From assembly GCF_014650335.1 (NCBI RefSeq), contig NZ_BMUT01000006.1, forward strand, positions 255,461 to 319,460: a stretch of DNA of 64,000 bases. The letters are read 5' to 3'. This document shows positions 23,985-32,636 of the stretch, piece after piece; position 1 is the first letter of the stretch, and the number at the start of each line of letters is the position of its first letter. Position numbers and translations under genes: made by a program. The stretch comes from Streptomyces hiroshimensis. Its GTDB lineage: Bacteria > Actinomycetota > Actinomycetes > Streptomycetales > Streptomycetaceae. The notes beneath the pieces were generated by a model. The model had not been told where the DNA came from, made no database searches, and saw only the letters and a list, made by a program, of their open reading frames with translations.

Positions 23985-25703
23985 ATGACGGACTCGCGGC
24001 ACAGCGCACCGGAAGTGGCGGCAGTGACGACGGCGGAGGCGGACCCCGTATCCGGGCCACCCGCCGAAGGGAACGCCGCCGAAGGGAACCCTGCCGAAGG
24101 GAACCCTGCCGGGGGGAACGCCTCCGGAGGCAACCCCGTCGCCCCGCCCGGCACCCGCACCGTCGAGGACGTCGTCACCCCCTCCACCGTCGCCCGTCTC
24201 ACCCGCGGCGTCATCGGCTCCGGCAGCACCGTCAGCCACGCGCCCCTCACCGGGCGGAAGCTCGCCGACCTGCCCGAGTCCACCCCGGAGGACGTGGCCA
24301 CCGCCTTCGCCCGCGCCCGTGAGGCGCAACTGCACTGGGCCGCGGTGCCCGTGGGCGAGCGCGCCGCCGTCCTGCTGCGCTTCCACGACCTCCTCCTCGA
24401 CCGGCAGTCCGGGATCCTCGACCTCATCCAGGCCGAGACCGGCAAGGCCCGCCTCCACGCCCACGAGGAGGTGCAGGCCGTCGCCGTCGCCGCCCGCCAC
24501 TACGGGCGCAAGGGGCCCGCCTACCTGCGGCCCAAGGGCCACACGGGCGTCGTGCCCGTCCTCACCAAGGTCACCGAGCTGCGCCACCCGCGCGGCGTCG
24601 TCGGCCAGATCGCCCCGTGGAACTACCCCTTCGAGCTGTCCGTGGGCGACGCGCTGCCCGCCTTCGCCGCCGGCAACGCCGTCGTGATGAAGCCCGACAC
24701 CCAGACCGCGCTCACCGCCCTGTGGGCGCGCGAGCTGCTGATCGAGGCGGGGCTGCCGGAGGAGGTCTGGCAGGTCGTCCTCGGGGAGGGCCCGGTCGTC
24801 GGCCCGGCCGTCGTCGCCCACGCCGACTACGTCTCCTTCACCGGCTCCACCCGCACCGGCCGCGAGGTCGCCCAGGGCGCCGCGGCCCGTCTGATCGGCT
24901 CCTCGCTCGAACTCGGCGGCAAGAACGCCATGCTGGTCCTCCACGACGCCGACGTCGAGAAGGCCGCCGCCGGCGCCGTGCGCGGCTGCTTCTCCTCGGC
25001 CGGACAGCTGTGCATCTCCATCGAGCGGCTCTACGTGCACGCCTCCGTCGCCGACGCCTTCCTGGAGCGCTTCACCGCCCGCGCGAAGGCCCTGCGGCTC
25101 GGCACCGGCCTCGCCTACGGCGCCGACATGGGCTCCCTCGTCTCCCGGCGGCAGCTGGAGGCGGTGACCCGGCACGTCGAGGACGCCGTCGCCCGCGGCG
25201 CCACCGTCCTCGCGGGCGGGCGGCCCCGCCCCGACGTCGGCCCGCTCTTCTACGAGCCGACGATCCTCGAAGGCGTCGAGCCGTCCATGGCCGTGTGCGC
25301 CGAGGAGACGTTCGGGCCCGTGGTGTCCGTCTACCGCTTCCGGGACGAGGACGAAGCCGTCGCCCTGGCCAATGCCACGCCGTACGGTCTCAACGCCAGC
25401 GTCTGGACCGCGGACGGGCGGCGGGGCCGGGCCCTCGCGGCGCGGCTGCGCGCCGGCACCGTCAACGTCAACGAGGCCTACGCGGCCGCGTACGGCAGCG
25501 CACAGTCCCCCATGGGCGGCATGGGGGACTCGGGGCTGGGCCGCCGGCACGGCTCCGAGGGCATCCTCAAGTACACCGAGGCCCAGACCGTCGCCCACCA
25601 GCGCGTCATGCCGCTGGCTCCCGCCTTCGGGCTGGACGATGAGAAGTACGCGGAGTTCATGACGCGCAGCCTGCGGGTGCTGAAGGCGCTGCGCCTGCGC
25701 TGA
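23985..25703 (+). CDS. NAD(P)-dependent aldehyde dehydrogenase, succinate-semialdehyde dehydrogenase type
   Basis: 572 aa ALDH; oxidises an aldehyde, most likely succinic semialdehyde, to the acid. Seen: PWNYPFELSVGDALPAFAAG cofactor region, FTGSTRTGREVA, catalytic Glu309 in LELGGKN, catalytic Cys343 in GQLC, EETFGPVVSVYRF. It resembles GabD2-like actinobacterial enzymes in FSSAGQLCIS and ending LKYTEAQTVAHQR. The first ~45 residues are a low-complexity EGNPAEGNPAGGN repeat not part of the fold. TACGCT lies 6 bases before ATG with no SD: leaderless. Precise substrate is inferred. Confidence 0.85.
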   Translation: MTDSRHSAPEVAAVTTAEADPVSGPPAEGNAAEGNPAEGNPAGGNASGGNPVAPPGTRTVEDVVTPSTVARLTRGVIGSGSTVSHAPLTGRKLADLPESTPEDVATAFARAREAQLHWAAVPVGERAAVLLRFHDLLLDRQSGILDLIQAETGKARLHAHEEVQAVAVAARHYGRKGPAYLRPKGHTGVVPVLTKVTELRHPRGVVGQIAPWNYPFELSVGDALPAFAAGNAVVMKPDTQTALTALWARELLIEAGLPEEVWQVVLGEGPVVGPAVVAHADYVSFTGSTRTGREVAQGAAARLIGSSLELGGKNAMLVLHDADVEKAAAGAVRGCFSSAGQLCISIERLYVHASVADAFLERFTARAKALRLGTGLAYGADMGSLVSRRQLEAVTRHVEDAVARGATVLAGGRPRPDVGPLFYEPTILEGVEPSMAVCAEETFGPVVSVYRFRDEDEAVALANATPYGLNASVWTADGRRGRALAARLRAGTVNVNEAYAAAYGSAQSPMGGMGDSGLGRRHGSEGILKYTEAQTVAHQRVMPLAPAFGLDDEKYAEFMTRSLRVLKALRLR

Positions 25704-25794
25704 CGGGGGCGCATTGCCGTCGAGTCGCTGCCGCCGCGCGCGGCCGGTCAAGGCGAGTACACCGGGTTCGCCCAGTACGGACAGTACGGAGGTC

Positions 25795-27699
25795 ATGGTG
25801 ACAGCGTTCGACTACGACGTGATCGTCGTCGGCTCGGGCTTCGGCGGCGCGGTGTCCGCCCTGCGCCTGAGCGAGAAGGGCTATCGCGTGGGCGTGCTGG
25901 AGGCGGGCCGCCGCTTCACGCGCGAGACGCTGCCCAGGAACTCCTGGGACCTGCGCAACTACCTGTGGGCGCCCGCCCTCGGCCTCTACGGCATCCAGCG
26001 CATCCACCTGCTCGGCAACGTCATGGTCCTCGCGGGCGCCGGCGTCGGCGGCGGCTCGCTCAACTACGCCAACACCCTCTACGTACCGCCGAAGGCCTTC
26101 TTCCGGGACCGGCAGTGGGCCGGCATCACCGACTGGGAGGAGGAGCTGCGGCCGTACTACGACCAGGCGCGCCGCATGCTCGGCGTCCGCCTCAACCCGA
26201 CGATGACGCCCTCCGACGTCCACCTGAAGGCGGCGGCGGAGCGCCTGGGCGTGGGGGAGACCTTCCGCATGGCCCCGGTCGGGGTGTTCTTCGGCGACGG
26301 CGAGGACGGCGACGGCACGCACCGCGCACAGCCCGGCGAGGAGACCGCCGACCCCTATTTCGGCGGCGCCGGGCCCGCCCGCCGTGCCTGCACCGAGTGC
26401 GGCGAGTGCATGACCGGCTGCCGGCACGGCGCGAAGAACACCCTCAACGAGAACTACCTCCACCTCGCCGAGCGCGCCGGCGCCGTCGTCCACCCCATGA
26501 CCACGGTCGTCGCCGTGACCGAGCACCGGGAGGGGGGCCACCGCGTCGTGACCGTCCCGACCGACAAGCGCCGGGGGAGCGTCCGCCCGAAGGTCCTGCG
26601 CGCGGAGCGGGTGGTGATCGCCGCCGGCACGTACGGCACCCAGACGCTCCTGCACACCATGAAGGACAAGGGCCTGCTGCCCCGCATCCCCGACGGACTG
26701 GGCCGCCTGACCCGTACGAACTCCGAGGCCCTGGTCGGCGCGCAGACCGACGACCGCCGCTACGGGAAGGCGCACGGCGGGGCCCGGCCGGACTTCACCC
26801 GCGGCGTCGCCATCACCTCGTCCGCCCACCTCGACGAGCACACCCACATCGAGCCCGTCCGCTACGGCAAGGGCTCGAACGCGATGGGTGCGATGTCCGT
26901 CCTCCAGGTGCCGGTGGCCACGCGGGCGCCCCGGGCCGTCGCGTTCGCGGCGCGCTGCGTACGGCACCCGCTGCAGCTGCTGATGTCGCTCTCCAACCGG
27001 CGCTGGTCCGAGCGGACGATCATCGGGCTGGTCATGCAGTCGCTCGACAACTCCCTGACCACGCACCGCAGGAGCAGGGGCCCGGGCAAGGGTCTGCTGA
27101 CCGCCAGGCAGGGGCACGGGGCCCCCAACCCCAAGCAGATCCCCGCCGCGACGATGGCCGCGAGCATCGTCGCCGAGGAGATCAACGGCTTCCCCGGCAG
27201 CAATGTCGGCGAGCTGATGGGCACCCCGCTGACCGCGCACTTCCTGGGCGGCTGCCCCATCGGCGCCGACGCCTCGCAGGGCGTCGTCGACCCGTACCAC
27301 CGGCTGTACGGGCACCCCGGCATCACGGTCGTGGACGGCGCGGCCGTCTCCGCCAACCTCGGCGTCAACCCGGCGCTCACCATCACCGCCCAGGCGGAGC
27401 GGGCCATGTCCCTCTGGCCGAACAAGGGCGAGCCGGACCCGCGGCCGGAGCAGGGGCAGGCGTACGAGCGGATCGCGGCGGTCGCGCCGGTGAAGCCCGC
27501 CGTGCCGGAAGGGGCGTACGGGGAACTGAAGTTGGAACCGGGGCGGACGGCCGGGGCGGAGGACCCGCTTCAGCCGGGGCACCGCCCGGCGCTCCGGCTG
27601 CTGCCGCTGCTCCCGCCGGACGGGCAGGGGCAGGGGCAGGGGCAGGGACGAGGGCAGGGGCAGGGGCAGGGGCGGGGGTGCCGCCCGCCCGGGCGGTGA
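25795..27699 (+). CDS. GMC-family FAD oxidoreductase, cholesterol-oxidase-like
   Basis: 634 aa. The FAD-binding motif VIVVGSGFGGAVSALRLSEK opens the protein. AGAGVGGGSLNYANTLYVP is the second flavin-contact region, and GCPIGADASQGVVDPYHRLYG plus NPALTITAQAERA close it. A CTECGECMTGCRHGAKNT stretch with four cysteines is characteristic of the cholesterol-oxidase-like branch that is often not secreted; no signal peptide here. Substrate is probably a sterol or other alcohol. The last ~35 residues are a Gly-Gln repeat tail from a GGGCAG-rich DNA tract (27621-27676). GGAGG is 2 bases from ATG 25795 and 5 from GTG 25798, so the latter may be the true start. Confidence 0.85.
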   Translation: MVTAFDYDVIVVGSGFGGAVSALRLSEKGYRVGVLEAGRRFTRETLPRNSWDLRNYLWAPALGLYGIQRIHLLGNVMVLAGAGVGGGSLNYANTLYVPPKAFFRDRQWAGITDWEEELRPYYDQARRMLGVRLNPTMTPSDVHLKAAAERLGVGETFRMAPVGVFFGDGEDGDGTHRAQPGEETADPYFGGAGPARRACTECGECMTGCRHGAKNTLNENYLHLAERAGAVVHPMTTVVAVTEHREGGHRVVTVPTDKRRGSVRPKVLRAERVVIAAGTYGTQTLLHTMKDKGLLPRIPDGLGRLTRTNSEALVGAQTDDRRYGKAHGGARPDFTRGVAITSSAHLDEHTHIEPVRYGKGSNAMGAMSVLQVPVATRAPRAVAFAARCVRHPLQLLMSLSNRRWSERTIIGLVMQSLDNSLTTHRRSRGPGKGLLTARQGHGAPNPKQIPAATMAASIVAEEINGFPGSNVGELMGTPLTAHFLGGCPIGADASQGVVDPYHRLYGHPGITVVDGAAVSANLGVNPALTITAQAERAMSLWPNKGEPDPRPEQGQAYERIAAVAPVKPAVPEGAYGELKLEPGRTAGAEDPLQPGHRPALRLLPLLPPDGQGQGQGQGRGQGQGQGRGCRPPGR

Positions 27700-27780
27700 C
27701 TCGCCCGGGCAGCCGCTTGAAGGGGGTCGCCGCTTGACGGGGGCCGCGCTCCTGCCGTCGCCTACCGGGAATCGCGCCCG

Positions 27781-28830
27781 CTACCGGGAGTCGCGCCCGC
27801 GCCCGCGCCGTGCGACGGCCACCGCTCCGGCTCCCGCCACGACCGCCGCACCGGCGACCCCCAGCAGCACGGGGGTCGAGGACGACGAGCCGGTCGTGGC
27901 CAGCTCGCCCGTCGCCGGCAGTTCCGACAGGCCGCCCTGCGGCGTCGGCTTGTCGGCGGCCGCCGTCACGGCCTTCCCGGGCCTGGTGGTCGTGCCCTCG
28001 GAGTCCTCGCCGGTGGTGGGCTTGCTGCCCGCGGCCAGGACGTCGAAGTAGTAGTACGCGCCGGCCGAGTAGCCGCACGTGTTGTTCCGGTCGGAGAAGA
28101 AGCCCGTCTGGAACGCCCCGCCGAAGCCGGCCGGCGCCTTGGCGTCGATCTTCAGGCGCAGGGACGCCTCCGCGAACGCGCGCGGCTTGAGGTTGCGCGT
28201 CTCGGCGAAGTAGCCGTAGTCGGCGGGCAGGGCCTCCCACCGGTGGGCGCCGGGGTTGTACCACTGCACGGTGACGTACTTCGTGGTCTCGTTCTCCAGG
28301 TTCTTGCGGTCCCAGGACCACAGCTCCATGGAGGCGGACAGGGAGGCGATGACCTTGCCGGACGTGTTGGTCGCCCGGTAGGTGAAGGCGTGCCAGCCGG
28401 AACCGGCGACGATCTCCCGCGGCAGGCCCCGGAGTTCGGTCGTCACCCACTTGTCCTGGGTGTGGTCGCGGCAGGTGTCCGTGCCGGGAGAGGCCGGGGC
28501 GGAGCTCTTCGACGCGCTCGGCGCGGGGGAGGAGGAGCCCGATGCCGACGGGGAGGCGGACCGGGACGAGGCACTGGCGGATGAGGACGCCGAGGCGGAT
28601 GAGGACGCCGAAGCAGATGCCGACGCGGAAGAAGACGCGGAGGCCGATGCCGATGCCGACGCAGATGCGGACGCCGACGCAGATGCCGATGCGGAGACCG
28701 AGGAGGAGGCCGGGGAGGTGATGGTGGCCGGCCCGTCCCCCGTCGCGAAGGCGTGCGGAGCCACGAGGACCGTGGCCGGGCCGATGACGGCCGTGGCGGC
28801 GGCGGCCGCCAGCGCGCGGCGAAGCTTCAT
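27781..28830 (-). CDS. Sortase-anchored cell-surface protein
   Basis: 349 aa. Signal peptide MKLRRALAAAAATAVIGPAT ending near HAFATGDG. A ~60-residue Ser-Ala repeat (a SASASA stalk) follows, then a globular domain of about 170 residues (WVTTELRGLPREIVAGSGWH, SMELWSWDRKN, VTVQWYNPGAHRWEAL). The C-terminus has LPATG immediately followed by ELATTG, a hydrophobic segment (STPVLLGVAGAAVVAGAGAV) and RRGRGRDSR, a classic sorting signal; LAxTG is the sortase E form in Streptomyces. The globular domain is not recognised. Confidence 0.88.
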   Translation of the reverse strand: MKLRRALAAAAATAVIGPATVLVAPHAFATGDGPATITSPASSSVSASASASASASASASASASASSSASASASASSSASASSSASASSRSASPSASGSSSPAPSASKSSAPASPGTDTCRDHTQDKWVTTELRGLPREIVAGSGWHAFTYRATNTSGKVIASLSASMELWSWDRKNLENETTKYVTVQWYNPGAHRWEALPADYGYFAETRNLKPRAFAEASLRLKIDAKAPAGFGGAFQTGFFSDRNNTCGYSAGAYYYFDVLAAGSKPTTGEDSEGTTTRPGKAVTAAADKPTPQGGLSELPATGELATTGSSSSTPVLLGVAGAAVVAGAGAVAVARRGRGRDSR

Positions 28831-29595
28831 GGAATTACCCCATCCGGATCCGGAGTGAAAAAGGCCGTCGCGGTGGGGGGAAGTCGCGGTGTGGCCGTGC
28901 TGTGTGGCACGTACATGAGCATCGTAGGGGGCGCGGTCACGGCCGGGCCGCCGGGGGCGGGCGGGTGATGGATGTCACAGCGCGCGCCGGTGTCCCCGTA
29001 TCCCCGGAGTATCCCCGGAAACGGCGAAGGGCCCCGGGCCGCCTCCGCGGGGGCGTGCGGGCGGCCTCGGGGCCCTTGACTGCCGGCACCGAGGTCAGGG
29101 CAAGGTCGGTGCCGCGGAGCGGCGCCGGGGGGAGCGCCGCGGGTCATGGGGTGGTGCGGGGCGTACGTCCTCACTGGTTCGACCAATGGCGGTTCGGGAC
29201 CAGGAGGTTGGTGCTCTCTTGGCATCGTGCGGGATGGGCCGGACCCGGCGCAACCGTTTCGACCGGATACGGTCGGTTCCAGGCGTCCCCGGAACCGACC
29301 GTCCTTTCGTGGCAACCGGGCTGCTGTCCCCTGCTGACCGGTCGCCGTGCACCGGAGTGAGGTCCCACGACGCGCGCACTCGCACGTCTCACACTCCGGT
29401 GGATCCGCCCTGTCGGTGCCGGGCGCCCAGGTGAACAGGGGCGGAAGCCACGCGTGGATTTCAAGTGGGCCGCTCCTGGCTGGCGCGGGCATCCGGCTCA
29501 ACGATGCGGGCCGCCGGGCGGTCACGCGCCGTCCGGGTGATGTGACGGCCCGGCGGTCCGAACCCGCATGCGGCACCTGTACAGATCCCCAGGCG
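28831..29595. other. 765-bp spacer with one strong hairpin
   Basis: No convincing gene. A 16-bp stem with one bulged T (arms 29027-29043 and 29060-29077, AAGGGCCCCGGGCCGCC type) forms a likely bidirectional terminator. The stretch 29160-29480 is less GC-rich and contains repeated GGTTC/GACCG words but no start with an SD and no motif I can identify. Confidence 0.5.
29027..29077. terminator. Strong GC-rich hairpin, probable bidirectional terminator
   Basis: Arms at 29027-29043 and 29060-29077 pair over 16 positions with a single bulge; AA on the left and TT on the right flank the stem. It stands 519 bases beyond the chorismate mutase stop and about 200 bases upstream of the sortase-anchored protein gene. 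Confidence 0.6.
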
Positions 29596-29904
29596 TCAGA
29601 TGCGGCCCCGGCACAGCTCCAGCAGCGTCATGGCGAGCGTGGTGCCCGGCTTGCCGAGCTGGCCGCTGTAGTGGCCGATGATCTCCATCTCGCGGGAGAG
29701 GTTCACCCGGCGCCCGCCGGAGGCGATGCGTTCGTGCTGGATCACGGCCGAGACGGCCATCCGTTCCTGGATGAGGCCGATGATCCTGCCGTCGAGATCG
29801 TCGATCCGCTGCCGGGCGCCGGTGATCACGCCGGCGGCCTCGTCGGTGCGGGCGCCGGTCTCGGCGGTGGGGGTACGGGTGCCGGTCATCATGCTCGTGG
29901 TCAT
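29596..29904 (-). CDS. Chorismate mutase, AroQ type
   Basis: 102 aa, all helical. It converts chorismate to prephenate, the branch step toward Phe and Tyr. The pattern ARQRIDDLDGRIIGLIQERM...VSAVIQHERIASGG and VNLSREMEIIGHYSGQLG matches small AroQ proteins (first-helix Arg, RR/Lys-type contacts, C-terminal TLLELCRGRI). The first 25 residues are Thr-rich and disordered. Start 29904 has GGAGGA 8 bases upstream. Upstream lie a T-run terminator and a leader peptide with aromatic codons, so expression is probably controlled by attenuation in response to charged aromatic tRNAs. Confidence 0.9.
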   Translation of the reverse strand: MTTSMMTGTRTPTAETGARTDEAAGVITGARQRIDDLDGRIIGLIQERMAVSAVIQHERIASGGRRVNLSREMEIIGHYSGQLGKPGTTLAMTLLELCRGRI

Positions 29905-29955
29905 GTCTGATCCTCCAAAAAGGGGCGGCGGCCCCCCGGAGCGACAGGACCCGGG

Positions 29956-30001
29956 AAAAACGACAGGCGCCCCGGGCCTTGTCGGCCCGGGGCGCCTGTC
30001 G
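29956..30001 (-). promoter_or_regulatory. Intrinsic terminator acting as attenuator of chorismate mutase
   Basis: On the minus strand CGACAGGCGCCCCGGGCC forms an 18-bp perfect stem with its inverse over a 5-base loop, followed directly by TTTTT (29956-29960). It lies 10 bases after the leader-peptide stop and 51 bases before the chorismate mutase start. Leader bases CGGCCCG (near 30047-30053) can pair with CGGGCCG at the top of the stem, a possible antiterminator. Mechanism inferred from layout. Confidence 0.75.
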
Positions 30002-30011
30002 AAGTCGCTTG

Positions 30012-30092
30012 TCAGTTGCTCAAGCAGCACGACCATGGCAGCCGGACGGGCCGGTTGCCATAGGTAAAGACGAAGGTCTGGTGCTTGCGCAT
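30012..30092 (-). CDS. Putative attenuator leader peptide (26 aa)
   Basis: Encodes MRKHQTFVFTYGNR..., ending with a Trp and CCLSN. Phe7, Phe9 and Tyr11 fall in FVFTY, using TTC, TTT and TAT; TTT and TAT are rare codons in this GC-rich DNA. The stop is 10 bases before the terminator stem. There is no SD: TACTGT (30101-30106 on the plus map) is 8 bases before the ATG region, so the RNA may start at the ATG. Not detectable as a normal gene; function as a sensor of Phe/Tyr supply is inference from codons, terminator and the downstream gene. Confidence 0.65.
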   Translation of the reverse strand: MRKHQTFVFTYGNRPVRLPWSCCLSN

Positions 30093-30097
30093 GGGGG

Positions 30098-30103
30098 ACA
30101 GTA
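30098..30103 (-). promoter_or_regulatory. -10-like hexamer for the chorismate mutase leader transcript
   Basis: On the minus strand TACTGT is followed by CCCCC and then the ATG of the leader peptide (start 30092), so transcription probably begins at the start codon. No good -35 is visible. Confidence 0.45.
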
Positions 30104-30184
30104 TGGCCCGCGGGTGCCGCCGGGGCCAGCCGCGGTCCGGTCCGGTTTCGGATGGTGAGACAAAAGCAAGCACCCGCGCCCCGG

Positions 30185-30190
30185 TAGAAT
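30185..30190 (+). promoter_or_regulatory. -10 hexamer TAGAAT of guaA
   Basis: TAGAAT stands 45 bases before the guaA GTG and is a near-consensus sigma-70-type -10. No clear -35 at 16-18 bases. Confidence 0.5.
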
Positions 30191-30234
30191 CGACAAATAC
30201 AGACCCCCTCCTCCACCGCCGGAAGGCCGCTCCC

Positions 30235-31836
30235 GTGTCAGCAGCACCCCCCGCCGCCCACGACAACACCGCGGAGCCGGTGCTCGTTGTCGACTTCGGC
30301 GCGCAGTACGCCCAGCTCATCGCCCGCCGAGTCCGCGAGGCGCGGGTCTACAGCGAGATCGTGCCCAGCACGATGCCCGTGGCCGAGATGCTCGCCAAGA
30401 ACCCGAAGGCGGTCATCCTCTCCGGCGGCCCCTCGTCCGTGTACGAGGAAGGCGCCCCCCGTCTGGACGACGCCCTCGGCCTCTTCGAGTCCGGCGTCCC
30501 CGTCTTCGGCATGTGCTACGGCTTCCAGCTGATGGCCACCACGCTCGGCGGCACCGTCGACAACACCGGCGCGCGCGAGTACGGCCGCACCCCCCTGCAC
30601 GTCTCCAAGACCGGCTCGACCCTCTTCGAGGGCACCCCGGCGGAGCAGTCGGTGTGGATGTCGCACGGCGACGCCTGCTCGGCCGCCCCCGAGGGCTTCA
30701 CCGTCACCGCGTCCACGGACGTCGTGCCGGTCGCCGCCTTCGAGAACGACGAGAAGAAGCTCTACGGCGTCCAGTACCACCCCGAGGTCATGCACTCCAC
30801 GCACGGCCAGCTGGTCCTGGAGCACTTCCTCTACCGCGGCGCGGGCATCGAGCCGACCTGGACCACGGGCAACGTGATCGAGGAGCAGGTCGCCGCCATC
30901 CGCGAGCAGGTCGGCACCAAGCGCGCCATCTGCGGCCTGTCCGGCGGCGTGGACTCCGCGGTCGCCGCGGCCCTCGTCCAGAAGGCCATCGGCTCCCAGC
31001 TGACCTGCGTGTACGTCGACCACGGCCTGATGCGCAAGGGCGAGACCGAGCAGGTCGAGAAGGACTTCGTCGCCGCGACGGGCGTCCAGCTCAAGGTCGT
31101 CGACGCGCAGGAGCGCTTCCTGAGCGCCCTCGCCGGCGTCTCCGAGCCGGAGGCCAAGCGCAAGATCATCGGCCGTGAGTTCATCCGCGTCTTCGAGCAG
31201 GCCCAGGCCGAGATCGTGGCCGAGGCCGGCGCCGGCGGCGAGGACGTCGCCTTCCTGGTCCAGGGCACGCTCTACCCGGACGTCGTCGAGTCCGGCGGCG
31301 GCACCGGCACCGCCAACATCAAGTCCCACCACAACGTGGGCGGCCTCCCCGAGGACCTGGAGTTCGAGCTCGTCGAGCCGCTCCGCCAGCTCTTCAAGGA
31401 CGAGGTCCGCATGGTCGGCCAGGAGCTCGGCCTGCCGGACGAGATCGTCCAGCGCCAGCCCTTCCCGGGCCCGGGCCTCGGCATCCGCATCGTCGGCGAG
31501 GTGACGAAGGAGCGTCTCGACCTGCTGCGCGAGGCCGACGCCATCGCCCGCGAGGAGCTCACCGCCGCCGGTCTGGACCGCGAGATCTGGCAGTGCCCGG
31601 TCGTGCTCCTGGCCGATGTCCGCTCGGTCGGCGTCCAGGGCGACGGCCGCACGTACGGCCACCCGATCGTGCTGCGCCCCGTCTCGTCCGAGGACGCCAT
31701 GACGGCCGACTGGACGCGCATGCCGTACGAGGTGCTGGCCCGCATCTCGACGCGCATCACGAACGAGGTCGCCGATGTGAACCGCGTGGTGCTGGACGTG
31801 ACCAGCAAGCCGCCGGGCACCATCGAGTGGGAGTAG
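30235..31836 (+). CDS. guaA: GMP synthase (glutamine-hydrolysing)
   Basis: 533 aa; converts XMP, ATP and glutamine to GMP, the last step of guanine nucleotide synthesis. N-terminal class I glutamine amidotransferase: VLVVDFGAQYAQLIARRVRE, Cys94 in GMCYGFQ, His-Glu in YHPEV. ATP-pyrophosphatase: SGGVDS P-loop near residue 240. C-terminal dimerisation/XMP domain: QRQPFPGPGLGIRIVGE and closing TSKPPGTIEWE, the conserved end. GTG 30235 with GGAAGG at 8 bases is the start; upstream ATGs would reach into the promoter. Confidence 0.98.
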   Translation: MSAAPPAAHDNTAEPVLVVDFGAQYAQLIARRVREARVYSEIVPSTMPVAEMLAKNPKAVILSGGPSSVYEEGAPRLDDALGLFESGVPVFGMCYGFQLMATTLGGTVDNTGAREYGRTPLHVSKTGSTLFEGTPAEQSVWMSHGDACSAAPEGFTVTASTDVVPVAAFENDEKKLYGVQYHPEVMHSTHGQLVLEHFLYRGAGIEPTWTTGNVIEEQVAAIREQVGTKRAICGLSGGVDSAVAAALVQKAIGSQLTCVYVDHGLMRKGETEQVEKDFVAATGVQLKVVDAQERFLSALAGVSEPEAKRKIIGREFIRVFEQAQAEIVAEAGAGGEDVAFLVQGTLYPDVVESGGGTGTANIKSHHNVGGLPEDLEFELVEPLRQLFKDEVRMVGQELGLPDEIVQRQPFPGPGLGIRIVGEVTKERLDLLREADAIAREELTAAGLDREIWQCPVVLLADVRSVGVQGDGRTYGHPIVLRPVSSEDAMTADWTRMPYEVLARISTRITNEVADVNRVVLDVTSKPPGTIEWE

Positions 31837-31863
31837 TCCTCCCGTAGACCCACACAGGTCGAA

Positions 31864-31905
31864 CGCCGGTGCCGCCGCTCATTCGTTTGGGCGGCGGCAC
31901 CGGCG
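31864..31905 (+). terminator. guaA terminator
   Basis: CGCCGGTGCCGCCGC pairs perfectly with GCGGCGGCACCGGCG (15 bp) over a 12-base loop, 28 bases after the stop, followed by TTTGT. Confidence 0.8.
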
Positions 31906-31959
31906 TTTGTGGTGGGTACGCTGGCCGTACGGCCGAGAATCCCGTCTATGGGAGGAACC

Positions 31960-32583
31960 ATGACCGCCGAACCGTTGCCCGAATCGCCGCTCCCCGAGCC
32001 CGAGCGACCGGCTGCACCGCGCTGGCCGGTTCCGCCGCCTGGCGGATTCACCGTGGATCATCTGTTCAGCTTGCCCGACCTCCCGCCGCACACCGAGTTG
32101 ATCGACGGGAGTCTGGTCTTCGTGAGTCCTCAGCGGGATTTTCATGCGCTGACCGTCTACTTGCTGGAGAGCGGCCTGCGTCGCATGGTGCCCGAGGGCC
32201 TGAAGGTCAAGCGGGAGATGACGGTCGTGATCAATCCGAAGAACGGTCCGGAGCCTGATCTGTCTGTGGTGCGGTCGGAGGCGGTGACAAGCCGACGTCA
32301 GACTCGCTATGACGCGAAGGATGTCGTACTCGCCGTCGAGGTGGTCTCTCCCGACTCGGAGGCCCGCGACCGGGATGCCAAGCCTCGCAAGTACGCAACC
32401 GCCGGCATCCCGCACTTCTGGCGAGTTGAGATGGTGGGCGAGGAGGACCGGCCCGTGGTCTACGTATACGAGCTCGACCCGGCCACGAAGTGCTACGTCA
32501 TCACGGGCGTTTACCACGACCGCCTCAAGGTCACCGTCCCCTTCGACATCGACATCGATCTCACCGAGATCGACCGGCTGTAG
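31960..32583 (+). CDS. Uma2-family (DUF820) putative restriction-like endonuclease
   Basis: 207 aa. Family core: FTVDHLFSLPDLPPHTELIDGSLVFVSP (split across the first 60 residues), PEPDLSVVR with the catalytic-type Asp, VVLAVEVVSPDSEARDRDAK with Glu and Lys of a PD-(D/E)xK site, then YATAGIPHFWRVE. Uma2 proteins share the restriction-endonuclease fold and are widespread in Streptomyces and cyanobacteria; biological role is largely unknown. Start 31960 has GGAGGA at 3-4 bases. Monocistronic between two hairpins. Confidence 0.88.
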   Translation: MTAEPLPESPLPEPERPAAPRWPVPPPGGFTVDHLFSLPDLPPHTELIDGSLVFVSPQRDFHALTVYLLESGLRRMVPEGLKVKREMTVVINPKNGPEPDLSVVRSEAVTSRRQTRYDAKDVVLAVEVVSPDSEARDRDAKPRKYATAGIPHFWRVEMVGEEDRPVVYVYELDPATKCYVITGVYHDRLKVTVPFDIDIDLTEIDRL

Positions 32584-32588
32584 CCGAC

Positions 32589-32617
32589 GGCGGAGCCCGG
32601 CGCGACCAGGCTCCGCC
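32589..32617 (+). terminator. Hairpin after the Uma2 gene
   Basis: GGCGGAGCC and GGCTCCGCC pair (9 bp) over an 11-base loop, 6 bases after the stop. Followed by AAAATAG, so it lacks a T-run on this strand. Confidence 0.5.
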
Positions 32618-32636
32618 AAAATAGTGGCGCGATGGC

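Noticed and set aside
29160..29480. Possible small gene in the spacer before chorismate mutase
   Set aside because: Several short frames on both strands but none with an SD, normal codon bias or motif.
30006..30016. TTGTCAGTT near the chorismate mutase leader as another damage-promoter element
   Set aside because: The last base differs and no -10 hexamer stands 8 bases away; it overlaps the leader-peptide stop by chance.
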